Shown here piece after piece: positions 45,460-53,759 of a stretch of DNA of 64,000 nucleotides (position 1 is the stretch's first letter; the number at the start of each line of letters is the position of its first letter). Location: assembly GCF_002807055.1 (NCBI RefSeq), contig NZ_NIXN01000002.1:124001-188000 (forward strand). Reading direction: 5' to 3'. The notes beneath the pieces were generated by a model, which was not told the DNA's origin, did not search any database, and saw only the letters and a program-made list of their open reading frames with translations. The stretch comes from Confluentibacter citreus (GTDB lineage: Bacteria > Bacteroidota > Bacteroidia > Flavobacteriales > Flavobacteriaceae). The position numbers and the translations under genes were made by a program.

Positions 45460-46143
45460 ATGAAAACGATATTAATAATTGGCGGTAGCAAAGGAATCGG
45501 AAATTCCATTGTAAATGCATTAGTAAACACTCATAAGATTATTAATATCAGCAGAAGTAGCCCGCAGCTGACTCACAATCATTTAATACATTACAGTTGT
45601 GATATTACAAAAGACGATCTTCCTGATATTGAAAAAGCGGATGGCTTGATTTATTGTCCGGGCAGCATCAATTTAAAACCCATATCCCGATTAAGCATCG
45701 ATGAGTTTAAGGAAGATTTTGAAATCAATGTTTTAGGAGCCGTTAAAGCAATTCACAAGTATTTGCCGATTTTGAAAAATGGTGAGAAACCTGCCATCAT
45801 TCTTTTTAGTACGGTGGCCGCAAAATTGGGAATGCCTTTTCATGCCTCTATTGCCACGGCCAAAGCGGGTGTGGAAGGATTGGTAAAATCTTTAGGAGCC
45901 GAATTAGCACCAACCATCAGGATAAACGCCATCGCACCAACTGTAACTGATACCGAATTGGCTTCCAAATTATTACGTAACGACAAAATGGTAGAGGCCA
46001 TTACAGAACGCCACCCTCTTAAAAAAATCTTAAATCCCGACGAAGTTGCAGAAATGGCAGTATTTTTATTATCAGAAAAGGCAGCTTCCATATCCGGACA
46101 AATATTCCAAATGGATTGTGGCATTGTTTCATTCAAAATCTAA
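45460..46143 (+). CDS. Atypical SDR protein lacking the catalytic Tyr
   Basis: A 227-residue Rossmann protein of the short-chain dehydrogenase superfamily. The cofactor motif is IGGSKGIGNS (residues 7-16), and VAAKLG follows the Ser position (FST). In classic SDRs the active site reads YxxxK; here the aligned segment HASIATAKAG has Ile131 at the Tyr position and Lys135 kept. So normal hydride transfer to a carbonyl is unlikely. It may bind a nucleotide as a sensor or catalyse something else. Same transcript as its neighbours. Confidence 0.9.
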   Translation: MKTILIIGGSKGIGNSIVNALVNTHKIINISRSSPQLTHNHLIHYSCDITKDDLPDIEKADGLIYCPGSINLKPISRLSIDEFKEDFEINVLGAVKAIHKYLPILKNGEKPAIILFSTVAAKLGMPFHASIATAKAGVEGLVKSLGAELAPTIRINAIAPTVTDTELASKLLRNDKMVEAITERHPLKKILNPDEVAEMAVFLLSEKAASISGQIFQMDCGIVSFKI

Positions 46144-46161
46144 TCCTATAAAATCAATCTT

Positions 46162-46701
46162 ATGCAAAAATTAATCTTCTTAAGTTTAATCCTTTTAGTC
46201 TCTACAAAATCCATGGCACAAGCACCTAAAACATCTATCTACGACATCAAACTTACAGGTCTGGATGGCAGTCAAATAGACTTAAATAAATTTAAAGGGA
46301 AACATATTCTGTTTGTCAATGTCGCTTCAAAATGCGGGTTTACGGGGCAATATGCTGAATTACAAAAACTATACGATACGCACAAAGGTAATTTAATGGT
46401 TATTGGAGCACCTTGCAACCAATTTGCCAATCAAGAATCTGGAACTGCTAAAGAGATACAAGAATTCTGTCAAGCTAATTATGGCGTCACGTTTTTAATG
46501 GCCGAGAAATTAGATGTGAAAGGTGAGAAACAACATCCATTATACCAATGGTTAACAAAAGCATCGAAAAATGGGAAAGTGGATTCTGAAGTAAAATGGA
46601 ATTTCCAAAAATATTTGGTGGATGGCAAAGGTAATTTAGTGGATTATTATTTATCAGCCGTAACCCCTATGGATGCTAAAATTGTTAAAAACCTACAATG
46701 A
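46162..46701 (+). CDS. Glutathione peroxidase-family thiol peroxidase, exported
   Basis: A 179-residue peroxidase that reduces peroxides, probably with thioredoxin or another thiol as donor. A signal peptide (MQKLIFLSLILLVSTKSMAQ) places it in the periplasm. Catalytic residues are present: Cys58 in VASKCGFT, Gln87 in GAPCNQF, Trp146 and Asn147 in VKWNF. No Sec; the enzyme uses Cys. It overlaps the TspO gene by 4 bp. Confidence 0.92.
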   Translation: MQKLIFLSLILLVSTKSMAQAPKTSIYDIKLTGLDGSQIDLNKFKGKHILFVNVASKCGFTGQYAELQKLYDTHKGNLMVIGAPCNQFANQESGTAKEIQEFCQANYGVTFLMAEKLDVKGEKQHPLYQWLTKASKNGKVDSEVKWNFQKYLVDGKGNLVDYYLSAVTPMDAKIVKNLQ

Positions 46702-47159
46702 AAATTTTAAAACCCATTGCTGTATTTTTAATCATCAATTTTGGCGCCCTTGCCATTGGCTCATGGTTAATGAATGGCGGATCAACTTCCGCTTGGTACA
46801 CCAATTTAAATCAAGCGCCTTGGACACCACCCGGATGGGCTTTTGGGGCGGCTTGGTCGTTTATAATGGTTTGTTTTTCAGTATATATGGCATATCTGTA
46901 TACGGAATCACCAACCACCAAAGTGAAAACATTATTTCTCATTCAGTTTGTACTGAATGTCTCTTGGAATTTTATATTTTTCAATCAACACTTGATTAGT
47001 TTAGGACTTCTGGACATTATTTTGCTCACCATTGTAGTAGCCGTGTTTTTGTTTACCTATATGAAACAGCTCAAAACAAAATCCCTTTTAATACTCCCTT
47101 ACTTTGTTTGGTTGTGTATTGCGACATCTCTTAACGCCTACATTCTTTTTAATAATTAA
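46698..47159 (+). CDS. tspO: TspO/MBR family membrane protein
   Basis: Five-helix membrane protein of 153 residues. The WTPPGWAFGAAW signature in loop 1 and the FNQHLISLGLLDI segment are typical. Bacterial TspO proteins bind porphyrins and degrade or sense them in the light, and affect photosynthesis genes in Rhodobacter. Here it may deal with light-activated porphyrin, in keeping with the surrounding photolyases. ATGA and TAATG overlaps join it to both neighbours. Confidence 0.93.
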   Translation: MKILKPIAVFLIINFGALAIGSWLMNGGSTSAWYTNLNQAPWTPPGWAFGAAWSFIMVCFSVYMAYLYTESPTTKVKTLFLIQFVLNVSWNFIFFNQHLISLGLLDIILLTIVVAVFLFTYMKQLKTKSLLILPYFVWLCIATSLNAYILFNN

Positions 47160-47620
47160 TGAAAGTATATACCCTTTATAAAAAACAGCTCTTACCTATT
47201 TCAAAAAAGGAAGCTTGGGCATTTTTATCAGACCCAAAAAACTTAAAAACCATCACACCCGATTATATGGGTTTCGATATTTTATCTGGGGCAGATAGAC
47301 CCATGTTTGCTGGTCAGATTATTCAATACATTGTGACTCCCATATTAGGCATTAAAACCAAATGGGTGACCGAAATCACTCATGTGGTTGATGGCCACTA
47401 TTTTGTTGATGAACAACGTTTTGGACCTTATGCTTTGTGGCACCACAAACATTTTATAAAAGAGATTGATGGCGGTGTGGAAATGGAAGACATTATTGAT
47501 TATAAAGTGCCGTTCGGAATTTTAGGGCAACTCGTTCAGCCTATTTTGGTCAAGCCGAAATTGGAGGAAATCTTCAATTACCGAACTAAAAAACTGGAAG
47601 AACTGTTTGGTACATTATAA
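47159..47620 (+). CDS. SRPBCC family protein
   Basis: A 153-residue START-like hydrophobic-ligand protein, resembling those annotated as cell-division-inhibitor-like SRPBCC proteins. The pattern KKQLLPISKKEAWAFLSDPKNLKTITP starts the fold and the C-terminal helix is LVQPILVKPKLEEIFNYRTKKLEEL. Ligand unknown; proteins of this type sit beside photolyase genes in other bacteria. It shares a base with TspO and precedes the second photolyase by 3 bp. Confidence 0.88.
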   Translation: MKVYTLYKKQLLPISKKEAWAFLSDPKNLKTITPDYMGFDILSGADRPMFAGQIIQYIVTPILGIKTKWVTEITHVVDGHYFVDEQRFGPYALWHHKHFIKEIDGGVEMEDIIDYKVPFGILGQLVQPILVKPKLEEIFNYRTKKLEELFGTL

Positions 47621-47623
47621 ATT

Positions 47624-48928
47624 ATGAATTCTTCTATTAGCATTTTTTGGTTTCGTCGTGATCTGCGTTTAGATGATAATAAAGGTTTTTTTGAAGCTTT
47701 AAAAAATGAAGAAAACGTATTGCCGATTTTCATTTTTGATAAACAGATTTTAGAACTCCTTCCCGAAGATGATGCACGTGTTTCTTTTATATTTGAAACG
47801 CTCCAAACGATGCGTGAAACACTTCAAAATAAGCTTGACAGCACTTTAGCATTATTTCATGGAAACCCTTTCGATATTTACAAAAAATTAATAGAAACCT
47901 ATACTATTAAAGCGGTTTACACCAATCATGATTATGAACCGTATGCCAAACAACGGGATGCTGAAATCAAGTCCTTGTTAGAAAAACATCAGATTTCATT
48001 TAAAACATATAAAGACCAAGTCATTTTTGAAAAAGATGAGCTTGTAAAAAGTGATGGCAAGCCTTATGTGGTTTACACGCCATACATGAAATTATGGAAA
48101 CAAACGTTTAAATCCGTAACCCTTGAAACCTATAAAACGGAGGCTTATTTTAAACATTTAATTAAGAATGTTGACGCGCCTAACCTCACTTTAAACGCTA
48201 TTGGTTTTATAAAATCATCGCAAAATATTGCAGATTATAAGGTCAATTCGCAACTCATTCAAAATTACGAAGCCACTCGGAATTTCCCTGACCAAGATTC
48301 GACCTCCAAATTAGGACCGCATTTACGTTTTGGAACGGTGAGTGTTCGCGACATGGTTAGAAAAGCGACTTCGGAAAACAATGAAATTTTTTGGCAAGAA
48401 CTCATTTGGCGCGAATTTTTTATGCAAATATTGTGGCACTTTCCGCAAACGGCGACACAAAGTTTTAAACCGCAGTACGACCGCATTGTTTGGCGAAATA
48501 ATGAAGCCGAATTCAAATTATGGTGCCAAGGCGCAACGGGTTATCCATTGGTGGATGCTGGGATGCGACAACTTAATGAAACGGGATTCATGCACAACCG
48601 GGTGCGTATGCTCGTTGGGAGTTTTTTATGCAAACATTTATTAATCGATTGGCGTTGGGGCGAAGCGTATTTTGCCGAAAAATTGCATGATTACGACATG
48701 GCAAGCAATGTGGGCAATTGGCAGTGGGTCGCTGGTTGTGGCGTGGATGCAGCCCCCTATTTTAGAATATTCAATCCCACGACGCAAATTGAAAAGTTCG
48801 ATAAGGATTTAAAATACATCCATAAATGGGTGCCAGAATTTCAAGAACTCACCTATCCACAACCTATGGTAGACCATACTTTTGCAAGGGAACGCTGCTT
48901 AAAAACTTATAAAGAGGCATTGAATTAA
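47624..48928 (+). CDS. phr: Class I-type deoxyribodipyrimidine photolyase
   Basis: DNA repair flavoenzyme of 434 residues that uses blue light to split pyrimidine dimers. The antenna domain has IFWFRRDLRLDDNKGF; the FAD domain has WRRGExxF-type DWRWGEAYFAEKLHDYDMASN, then NVGNWQWVAGCG and PYFRIFNP. The Asn next to FAD and the proximal Trp are kept (about residues 361 and 365), unlike in the paralogue at 42822. It ends the cluster. It is shorter than E. coli Phr (472). Confidence 0.93.
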   Translation: MNSSISIFWFRRDLRLDDNKGFFEALKNEENVLPIFIFDKQILELLPEDDARVSFIFETLQTMRETLQNKLDSTLALFHGNPFDIYKKLIETYTIKAVYTNHDYEPYAKQRDAEIKSLLEKHQISFKTYKDQVIFEKDELVKSDGKPYVVYTPYMKLWKQTFKSVTLETYKTEAYFKHLIKNVDAPNLTLNAIGFIKSSQNIADYKVNSQLIQNYEATRNFPDQDSTSKLGPHLRFGTVSVRDMVRKATSENNEIFWQELIWREFFMQILWHFPQTATQSFKPQYDRIVWRNNEAEFKLWCQGATGYPLVDAGMRQLNETGFMHNRVRMLVGSFLCKHLLIDWRWGEAYFAEKLHDYDMASNVGNWQWVAGCGVDAAPYFRIFNPTTQIEKFDKDLKYIHKWVPEFQELTYPQPMVDHTFARERCLKTYKEALN

Positions 48929-48993
48929 TCTTTATATTTAAATTGTAATCAAAAATAATTTAGATTAGCAATTCATTTACTAAACAACTTGTT

Positions 48994-49503
48994 ATGAAAT
49001 TATTTTATACAACCATCCTTTTGGCAACAGTTACAATTAATTCATTTTCTCAAAATTTCTCAACTAAAAATGCAGGAAATTGTTACACGTTAGATATACC
49101 AAACTATATGGTTAAAACATTCGATTTAAATGATGTTGCAACCTTGCAATATAAAAATGCTTTAAAAGAAGCGTACACCATTGTTATTGAAGACAACAAA
49201 GACGAACTAACTTCTTTAGCAATGGTTTTTCAAAACCCGCATGAATTCTTAGAAAATTTTATTAAAGATTATCGAGCTACTAACGATAGGGTTTTATCTG
49301 AAATTGTTGAATTTGAATCTAATGGATATCCACATGCCCAAGTGGAAATGACCTGGAATGATGAAGATGGCGATTTTTACATGCTTGTTACTTCTGTTGA
49401 AACAGAAGGTCACTTTTATAAAATTTTATGTTGGACATTTCTTGAGTATAAAGACGTTCTAAAAAATGATTTCTTGGTAATTTCGAAATCATTAAAAGAA
49501 TAA
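48994..49503 (+). CDS. Unknown exported protein
   Basis: A 169-residue protein with a signal peptide (MKLFYTTILLATVTINSFSQ) and a single domain with two cysteines. The alternation NYMVKTFDLNDVATLQYKNALKEAYTIVIED suggests a PsbP/MOG1-like mixed fold, which I regard as a guess. It follows the photolyase by 65 bp and may be the last gene of that transcript or separate. Confidence 0.72.
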   Translation: MKLFYTTILLATVTINSFSQNFSTKNAGNCYTLDIPNYMVKTFDLNDVATLQYKNALKEAYTIVIEDNKDELTSLAMVFQNPHEFLENFIKDYRATNDRVLSEIVEFESNGYPHAQVEMTWNDEDGDFYMLVTSVETEGHFYKILCWTFLEYKDVLKNDFLVISKSLKE

Positions 49504-49538
49504 ATATTCCTATTGATAGTTAACAGCTTATTTATTTT

Positions 49539-49594
49539 ACACGAATTACACAAATTAGCACTAATTAATTTGTGAAAATTTGTGCAATTCGTGT
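49539..49594. repeat. 56-bp inverted repeat before the arsenic operon
   Basis: Arms ACACGAATT-a-CACAAATT (49539-49556) and AATTTGTG-c-AATTCGTGT (49577-49594) match except for one middle base. It is the type of short inverted repeat often scattered between Bacteroidota genes. It may act as a terminator for the upstream gene. Confidence 0.7.
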
Positions 49595-49614
49595 CTAAAT
49601 TTTTAGAAAAAATA

Positions 49615-49668
49615 TTTGTTCATTAAATCTATTAATCGTAATATTGCAATGAAACAATATAAACGATT
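49615..49668 (+). promoter_or_regulatory. arsR promoter and operator
   Basis: TTTG (49615-49618), 20 bp, then TAATATTG (49639-49646) form a promoter. A dyad AATCGT-N-ATATTG / CAATAT-N2-ACGATT spans 49634-49668, overlaps the -7 box and touches the ATG at 49669. This is the layout of ArsR/SmtB self-repression. A related copy lies at 50017-50042. Confidence 0.72.
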
Positions 49669-49998
49669 ATGGGTTTAACTAAAACAGACATGTTCACCGA
49701 TGAACAAAACGACATTGCCCTCATAGCAAAAGTGTTCGGTCATCCCGCAAGAGTCGCCATTTTACAGCACTTATTCAAAACAAATGCTTGTGTTTGTGGT
49801 GATTTAGTCACTGAAATCGGACTCGCCCAACCCACCATTTCCCAACACCTAAAAGAACTAAAACACTTAGGTCTTATTAAAGGAAACGTCGAAGGCACCA
49901 GTGTGTGTTATTGTATTGACACCGATAATTGGGCCAAAATGAAAAACATCATGTTTCAATTTTTAGATCAAGATATCGCAAAAGGAACGTGCTGTTAA
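49669..49998 (+). CDS. arsR: ArsR family repressor
   Basis: Winged-helix metalloregulator of 109 residues that releases the operon when arsenite binds. The DNA-recognition region is GLAQPTISQHLKELKHLG (about residues 60-77). The metal site probably uses Cys42 and Cys44 of ACVCGDLV, close to the ELCVCDL motif of E. coli ArsR. A vicinal Cys pair ends the protein (KGTCC). It heads the arsenic operon and represses its own promoter by the operator just upstream. Confidence 0.92.
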   Translation: MGLTKTDMFTDEQNDIALIAKVFGHPARVAILQHLFKTNACVCGDLVTEIGLAQPTISQHLKELKHLGLIKGNVEGTSVCYCIDTDNWAKMKNIMFQFLDQDIAKGTCC

Positions 49999-50016
49999 AA
50001 AAATTTAATATCATTC

Positions 50017-50042
50017 ATCGTATCATCGCAATAAACAAATAT
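50017..50042 (+). promoter_or_regulatory. Second ArsR-site-like element
   Basis: A 26-bp stretch matches 20 of 26 bases of 49635-49660, in direct orientation, starting ATCGTA and ending AAATAT. It lies 28 bp upstream of the DUF6428 gene. It may be an additional ArsR site. Confidence 0.4.
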
Positions 50043-50070
50043 AATAAAATCACCATTTAATATTCACATT

Positions 50071-50538
50071 ATGAAACTATCAGAAATTAAATCCGTTCTA
50101 AATCAATCAAGCAACATAGCTTTTCAATTACCAAATGGCGACTTAGTGCCTAACCATTTTCATGTGACCGAAGTTGGCAAAATAACAAAACACTTTATCG
50201 ATTGTGGTGGCACAGTCCGTAACGAAGAAATCGTGAACTTCCAACTGTGGAATGCCAATGATTACGACCATAGGTTACATCCAGAAAAGTTATTAAAAAT
50301 TATCGAACTTTCAGAAAAGGTTCTTGGAATAACAGACTTAGAAATAGAAGTTGAATATCAAGGAGACACCATTGGAAAATTCGGATTGGATTATGACGGC
50401 ACCAACTTTTTATTGACCACCAAACAAACCGATTGCTTGGCAAAAGATAATTGCGGCGTGCCTTCACAAAAACCAAAAGTAAAGCTTTCGGACATCAAGG
50501 CAGAAGCGTGTTGTGCACCAAACAGTGGATGTTGCTAA
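50071..50538 (+). CDS. DUF6428 arsenic-operon protein
   Basis: A 155-residue protein of the DUF6428 family, usually found in ars operons. The middle has a mixed fold with VTEVGKITKHFIDCGGTVR and NFQLWNANDYDHRLHPEKL. The C-terminal tail is Cys-rich: DCLAKDNCGVPS then EACCAPNSGCC, seven cysteines in all with two vicinal pairs and strong arsenite-binding potential. Role unproven; a metallochaperone or scavenger for As(III) fits the position between ArsR and ArsC. Confidence 0.88.
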   Translation: MKLSEIKSVLNQSSNIAFQLPNGDLVPNHFHVTEVGKITKHFIDCGGTVRNEEIVNFQLWNANDYDHRLHPEKLLKIIELSEKVLGITDLEIEVEYQGDTIGKFGLDYDGTNFLLTTKQTDCLAKDNCGVPSQKPKVKLSDIKAEACCAPNSGCC

Positions 50539-50568
50539 GAAACCCTCATATAAAAAAATTAACAAAGC

Positions 50569-51186
50569 ATGAAAGTATTCCAAAAAATAGACCACATCAT
50601 TTCCACATTAAACGTTGAAACCATTTCCGAAGAACGCAAAGAAACCTTGCAACCATTAATCGATTTTGTTCAAACAAAAGTCAATGACAACAAGGAGATT
50701 CGTATCAATTTCATTTGTACGCACAATTCCCGTAGAAGTCATTTATCACAAGTTTGGGCACAAACCTTAGCCTTTCATTTTAATATAAAAAATGTATTTT
50801 GCTATTCCGGTGGCACGGAAGCTACTGCCCTATTTCCTATGGCGGCAAAAACATTGAAGAATTCAGGTTTTCAAATTAAAACCATGTCGGAAGGAAACAA
50901 TCCCATTTACAGCATTAAATATGCGGATAATGAGCATCCTATTATGGGGTTTTCAAAAAAGCTGGATGATGATTTTAATCCGAAATCGGAATTTGCAGCC
51001 ATCATGACCTGCGATTCGGCAAACGAAGCCTGCCCCTTTGTTGTGGGTGCAGAAAAGCGCATCCCCATCACGTTTGAAGATCCTAAAGCATTTGACGGCA
51101 CACCGCAACAAGCTGAAAAATATAATGAGCGTAGTTTACAAATCGCCACCGAATTGTTTTATGTATTCTCTAAAATCAATCTTTAA
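50569..51186 (+). CDS. arsC: Thioredoxin-coupled arsenate reductase
   Basis: LMW-phosphatase-type enzyme reducing arsenate to arsenite, 205 residues. The phosphatase loop is CTHNSRRS with the nucleophile Cys50 and Arg56 (CX5R). A redox pair Cys148 and Cys155 in [10 protein letters not shown] matches the C-x6-C spacing of S. aureus ArsC, so a three-cysteine relay with thioredoxin is expected. An N-terminal extension of about 45 residues is longer than in that protein. It feeds the exporter 3 bp downstream. Confidence 0.92.
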   Translation: MKVFQKIDHIISTLNVETISEERKETLQPLIDFVQTKVNDNKEIRINFICTHNSRRSHLSQVWAQTLAFHFNIKNVFCYSGGTEATALFPMAAKTLKNSGFQIKTMSEGNNPIYSIKYADNEHPIMGFSKKLDDDFNPKSEFAAIMTCDSANEACPFVVGAEKRIPITFEDPKAFDGTPQQAEKYNERSLQIATELFYVFSKINL

Positions 51187-51188
51187 AC

Positions 51189-52235
51189 ATGGCGACACAT
51201 AAAAAATTAAGTTTTTTAGATAGTTATTTAACCTTATGGATTTTTATCGCCATGGCATTGGGCGTTGGTATTGGTTATTTTGCGCCATCATTTCCCGAGA
51301 TCATTAACTCCTTTAATAGTGGCACAACTAACATTCCCATAGCCATCGGGCTTATTTTAATGATGTATCCACCATTGGCAAAAGTGAACTATGCACTGCT
51401 GCCAAAGGTATTTCGCAACACAAAAATTTTATCAATATCATTAATCCTCAATTGGATCATTGGTCCGGTGTTGATGTTTATTTTGGCCATCACGTTTTTG
51501 CGGGATTACCCAGAATATATGGTGGGGCTTATTTTAATTGGCTTGGCGCGTTGCATTGCCATGGTGCTGGTCTGGAACGACCTAGCCGATGGCAGTAGCG
51601 AGTATGGAGCTGGGTTAGTCGCATTAAACAGTATTTTTCAAGTGTTTGCCTATAGTTTTTATGCGTGGATTTTTATAACGGTACTTCCTCCCTATTTCGG
51701 ATTTGAAGGAGCCATTGTAGATATTTCCATTGCCACCATTGCAGAAAGTGTGGCTATTTATTTGGGAATTCCATTTGCCTTGGGCATATTAAGTCGACTG
51801 ATATTGGTAAAACTAAAAGGTGAAACATGGTACACTGAAAAATTCATTCCCACCATTTCCCCATTAACCTTAATAGCGCTTTTGTTTACCATTATAGTGA
51901 TGTTCTCATTAAAAGGCGAATTGATTGTTGAAATCCCGATGGATGTTTTAATCATTGCTGTCCCCTTGCTTATTTACTTTACGGTCATGTTCATCATTGG
52001 GTTCTTTGTCACGAAAGCCATGGGTGCCGAGTATGATAAAACAGCAGCAGTCGCATTTACGGCAGCAGGTAATAATTTTGAATTGGCCATCGCGGTAGCC
52101 ATTGCGGTATTCGGACTCAATTCTGGGCAAGCATTTGCAGGCGTTATTGGCCCGTTGGTGGAAGTGCCTGCCTTAATTCTATTGGTGAAGGTGTCGTTTT
52201 GGCTGAGGAAGAAGTATTATTTAAAAACGGTTTAA
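51189..52235 (+). CDS. acr3: Acr3-type arsenite efflux transporter
   Basis: Inner-membrane exporter of arsenite, 348 residues with ten predicted helices. The Acr3 signature [24 protein letters not shown] includes the essential Cys in helix 4. Driven by the proton motive force. It ends the ars operon; the last part ends [13 protein letters not shown]. No ArsM or ArsH was found. Confidence 0.95.
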   Translation: MATHKKLSFLDSYLTLWIFIAMALGVGIGYFAPSFPEIINSFNSGTTNIPIAIGLILMMYPPLAKVNYALLPKVFRNTKILSISLILNWIIGPVLMFILAITFLRDYPEYMVGLILIGLARCIAMVLVWNDLADGSSEYGAGLVALNSIFQVFAYSFYAWIFITVLPPYFGFEGAIVDISIATIAESVAIYLGIPFALGILSRLILVKLKGETWYTEKFIPTISPLTLIALLFTIIVMFSLKGELIVEIPMDVLIIAVPLLIYFTVMFIIGFFVTKAMGAEYDKTAAVAFTAAGNNFELAIAVAIAVFGLNSGQAFAGVIGPLVEVPALILLVKVSFWLRKKYYLKTV

Positions 52236-52545
52236 GGAAGTAAAACTAAATCTATAAAATGAATCGGAAGCTTATTCAACAAAGGTTCTCGATACAAAAT
52301 ACTCCGTGCCTCCGTATTTCACTCGAACTGACAGGCTAACTAACTAAAAACACAATTATTACCCTAGATGTCACTTCGAGTGATTTTCGAAGGATGAGAA
52401 AATTGTATCGAGAAGCTTTATTAATTAAAGTTCTCGATACATTTTTTTTGAAAAATAACGAACTCACATTTTGTTCAAATTTAGATTGTCTTTATGTGAA
52501 GAAATGCCGAACTTAGTATAACGGTTACTATAGATAAATCATAGG
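52236..52545. other. Gap after acr3: repeat copy 1 and spacer
   Basis: 310 bp without a gene. It holds the first repeat copy (52284-52420) and a partial one (52430-52443, GTTCTCGATACA). The rest is AT-rich spacer before DUF3788; no promoter was convincing. Confidence 0.6.
52284..52420. repeat. Nested inverted-repeat element, copy 1
   Basis: Outer arms are TTCTCGATACAAA near the left end and TTGTATCGAGAA near the right end. Inner arms are CACTCGAACTGACA and TGTCACTTCGAGTG, complementary at 13 of 14 positions. The right third differs from copies 2 and 3. No transposase or target duplication was seen. It resembles an immobile or MITE-like interspersed repeat. Confidence 0.8.
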
Positions 52546-52968
52546 ATGATGTCTGCAAGTATTTACACTGAAAAATTGGTGGAACCTAATGATAAGATGT
52601 TGACTTATGATTTGGCAGAGACCAAAAGCCATCTTGATAAAATCGCGGAATTCATTGAGAGCGCGTATGGTGATTTTATGCCTGAATGGAAATTTTACAA
52701 TCAAAAATCAGGTTGGATTCTTAAAATGTTTACTAAAAAACGAAATGTGTTGTTTATTGTGCCTTGTGATAACTATTTCCGAGTCGCATTCACCTTAGGA
52801 GATAAAGCATCTGATTTGGTTTTTAATAGCCAATTGCCTGATGCTATAAAAAAGGATTTATTCGAGGCGAAAAAATATGCAGAAGGTCGGACGATTCAGA
52901 TTGAGGTAAAAACTGAAAATGATTTGGATACCATATTGGATATGATAAAAATAAAACTCACGAATTAA
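52546..52968 (+). CDS. DUF3788 domain protein
   Basis: A 140-residue soluble protein. The DUF3788 core LAETKSHLDKIAEFIESAYGDFMPEWKFYNQKSGWILKM followed by RNVLFIVPCDNYFRVAFTLGDKA is recognisable. Function unknown. It lies between repeat copies 1 and 2 and is monocistronic, so it could be mobile or accessory cargo. Confidence 0.82.
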   Translation: MMSASIYTEKLVEPNDKMLTYDLAETKSHLDKIAEFIESAYGDFMPEWKFYNQKSGWILKMFTKKRNVLFIVPCDNYFRVAFTLGDKASDLVFNSQLPDAIKKDLFEAKKYAEGRTIQIEVKTENDLDTILDMIKIKLTN

Positions 52969-53001
52969 ATTAATACTGGCCATAAAAGTTTAACTCGTAA
53001 T

Positions 53002-53333
53002 GGTTCTCGATACAAAATACTTCGTGCCTCAGTATTTCACTCGAACTGACAGGCTAACTAAAAACATAATCATTATCCTAGATGTCACTTCGAGTGGATT
53101 TGTGAAGTGCAACGGAACAAATTTGTATCGAGAAGCTTTACAACTAATAGCGGTTCTCGATACAAAATTCTGAAAAAGAATTTCACTCGAACTGACAGGC
53201 TAACTAAAAACACAATTAATAACCTAGATGTCACTTCGAGTGGATTTGTGAAGTGCAACGGAACAAATTTGTATCGAGAAGCTTTATAACTCTTAACGGT
53301 TCTCGATACAAAATACTCACAAGTACGTATTTC
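53002..53333. repeat. Nested inverted-repeat element, copies 2, 3 and a partial copy
   Basis: Copy 2 is 53002-53140, copy 3 53152-53286; a partial left end is at 53298-53333. Copies 2 and 3 share nearly identical right thirds including GTGAAGTGCAACGGAACAAA. Each has the outer GGTTCTCGATAC...GTATCGAGAAGC pair and the inner CACTCGAA...TTCGAGTG pair. The gap 52969-53388 contains nothing else of note. A 60-residue frame inside it is an accident of the repeat. Confidence 0.8.
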
Positions 53334-53388
53334 ATATGAAGATTCACAATGATATATTTGATGATAATTTATTATAAATCAACAACCT

Positions 53389-53628
53389 ATGATACCAATA
53401 CATATAAAGCCTTCTATTTTGAAAAGCTTGAATTTTAATGAAGAAAATAAATCTTTAGAAATAGAATTTAAAAAAGACGTTAAAACTCCAAAATATATTG
53501 AAATCCCAATAGCCACCATTAAAGAATTTATAAATTCCCTAAATGCAAACATTCTGCAGGAGAATCTACAAGAACATCCTTCCCATTTAAAAATTGTGCA
53601 TTCTAATTTTAATGATTCATTGAATTAA
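53389..53628 (+). CDS. Unknown small protein, KTSC-like
   Basis: A 79-residue frame starting MIPIHIKPSILKSLNFNEEN. The pattern LKSLNFNEENKSLEIEFKKDV...YIEIPIATIKEFINSL resembles the KTSC domain (short beta-hairpin then helix), but I am not certain. No ribosome binding site stands out. It precedes the AAA ATPase by 131 bp. Confidence 0.55.
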   Translation: MIPIHIKPSILKSLNFNEENKSLEIEFKKDVKTPKYIEIPIATIKEFINSLNANILQENLQEHPSHLKIVHSNFNDSLN

Positions 53629-53759
53629 CGAATAAAGAAGCATTAACAACAATTGTTTAAAACTACTCATAACTGTATATTGATTTCTTACAATTGAAAG
53701 GTTACATTAGCTTAAAATCTGTTTTTCTATTTTTAGAACAAGATCAACCAAAATAGCAA

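Noticed and set aside
53107-53289. 60-residue frame inside the repeat element
   Set aside because: It lies wholly in the nested inverted repeats and encodes no recognisable protein.
52284-53333. CRISPR array
   Set aside because: Units are about 135 bp with internal palindromes, not 20-40 bp repeats with unique spacers, and no cas genes are near.
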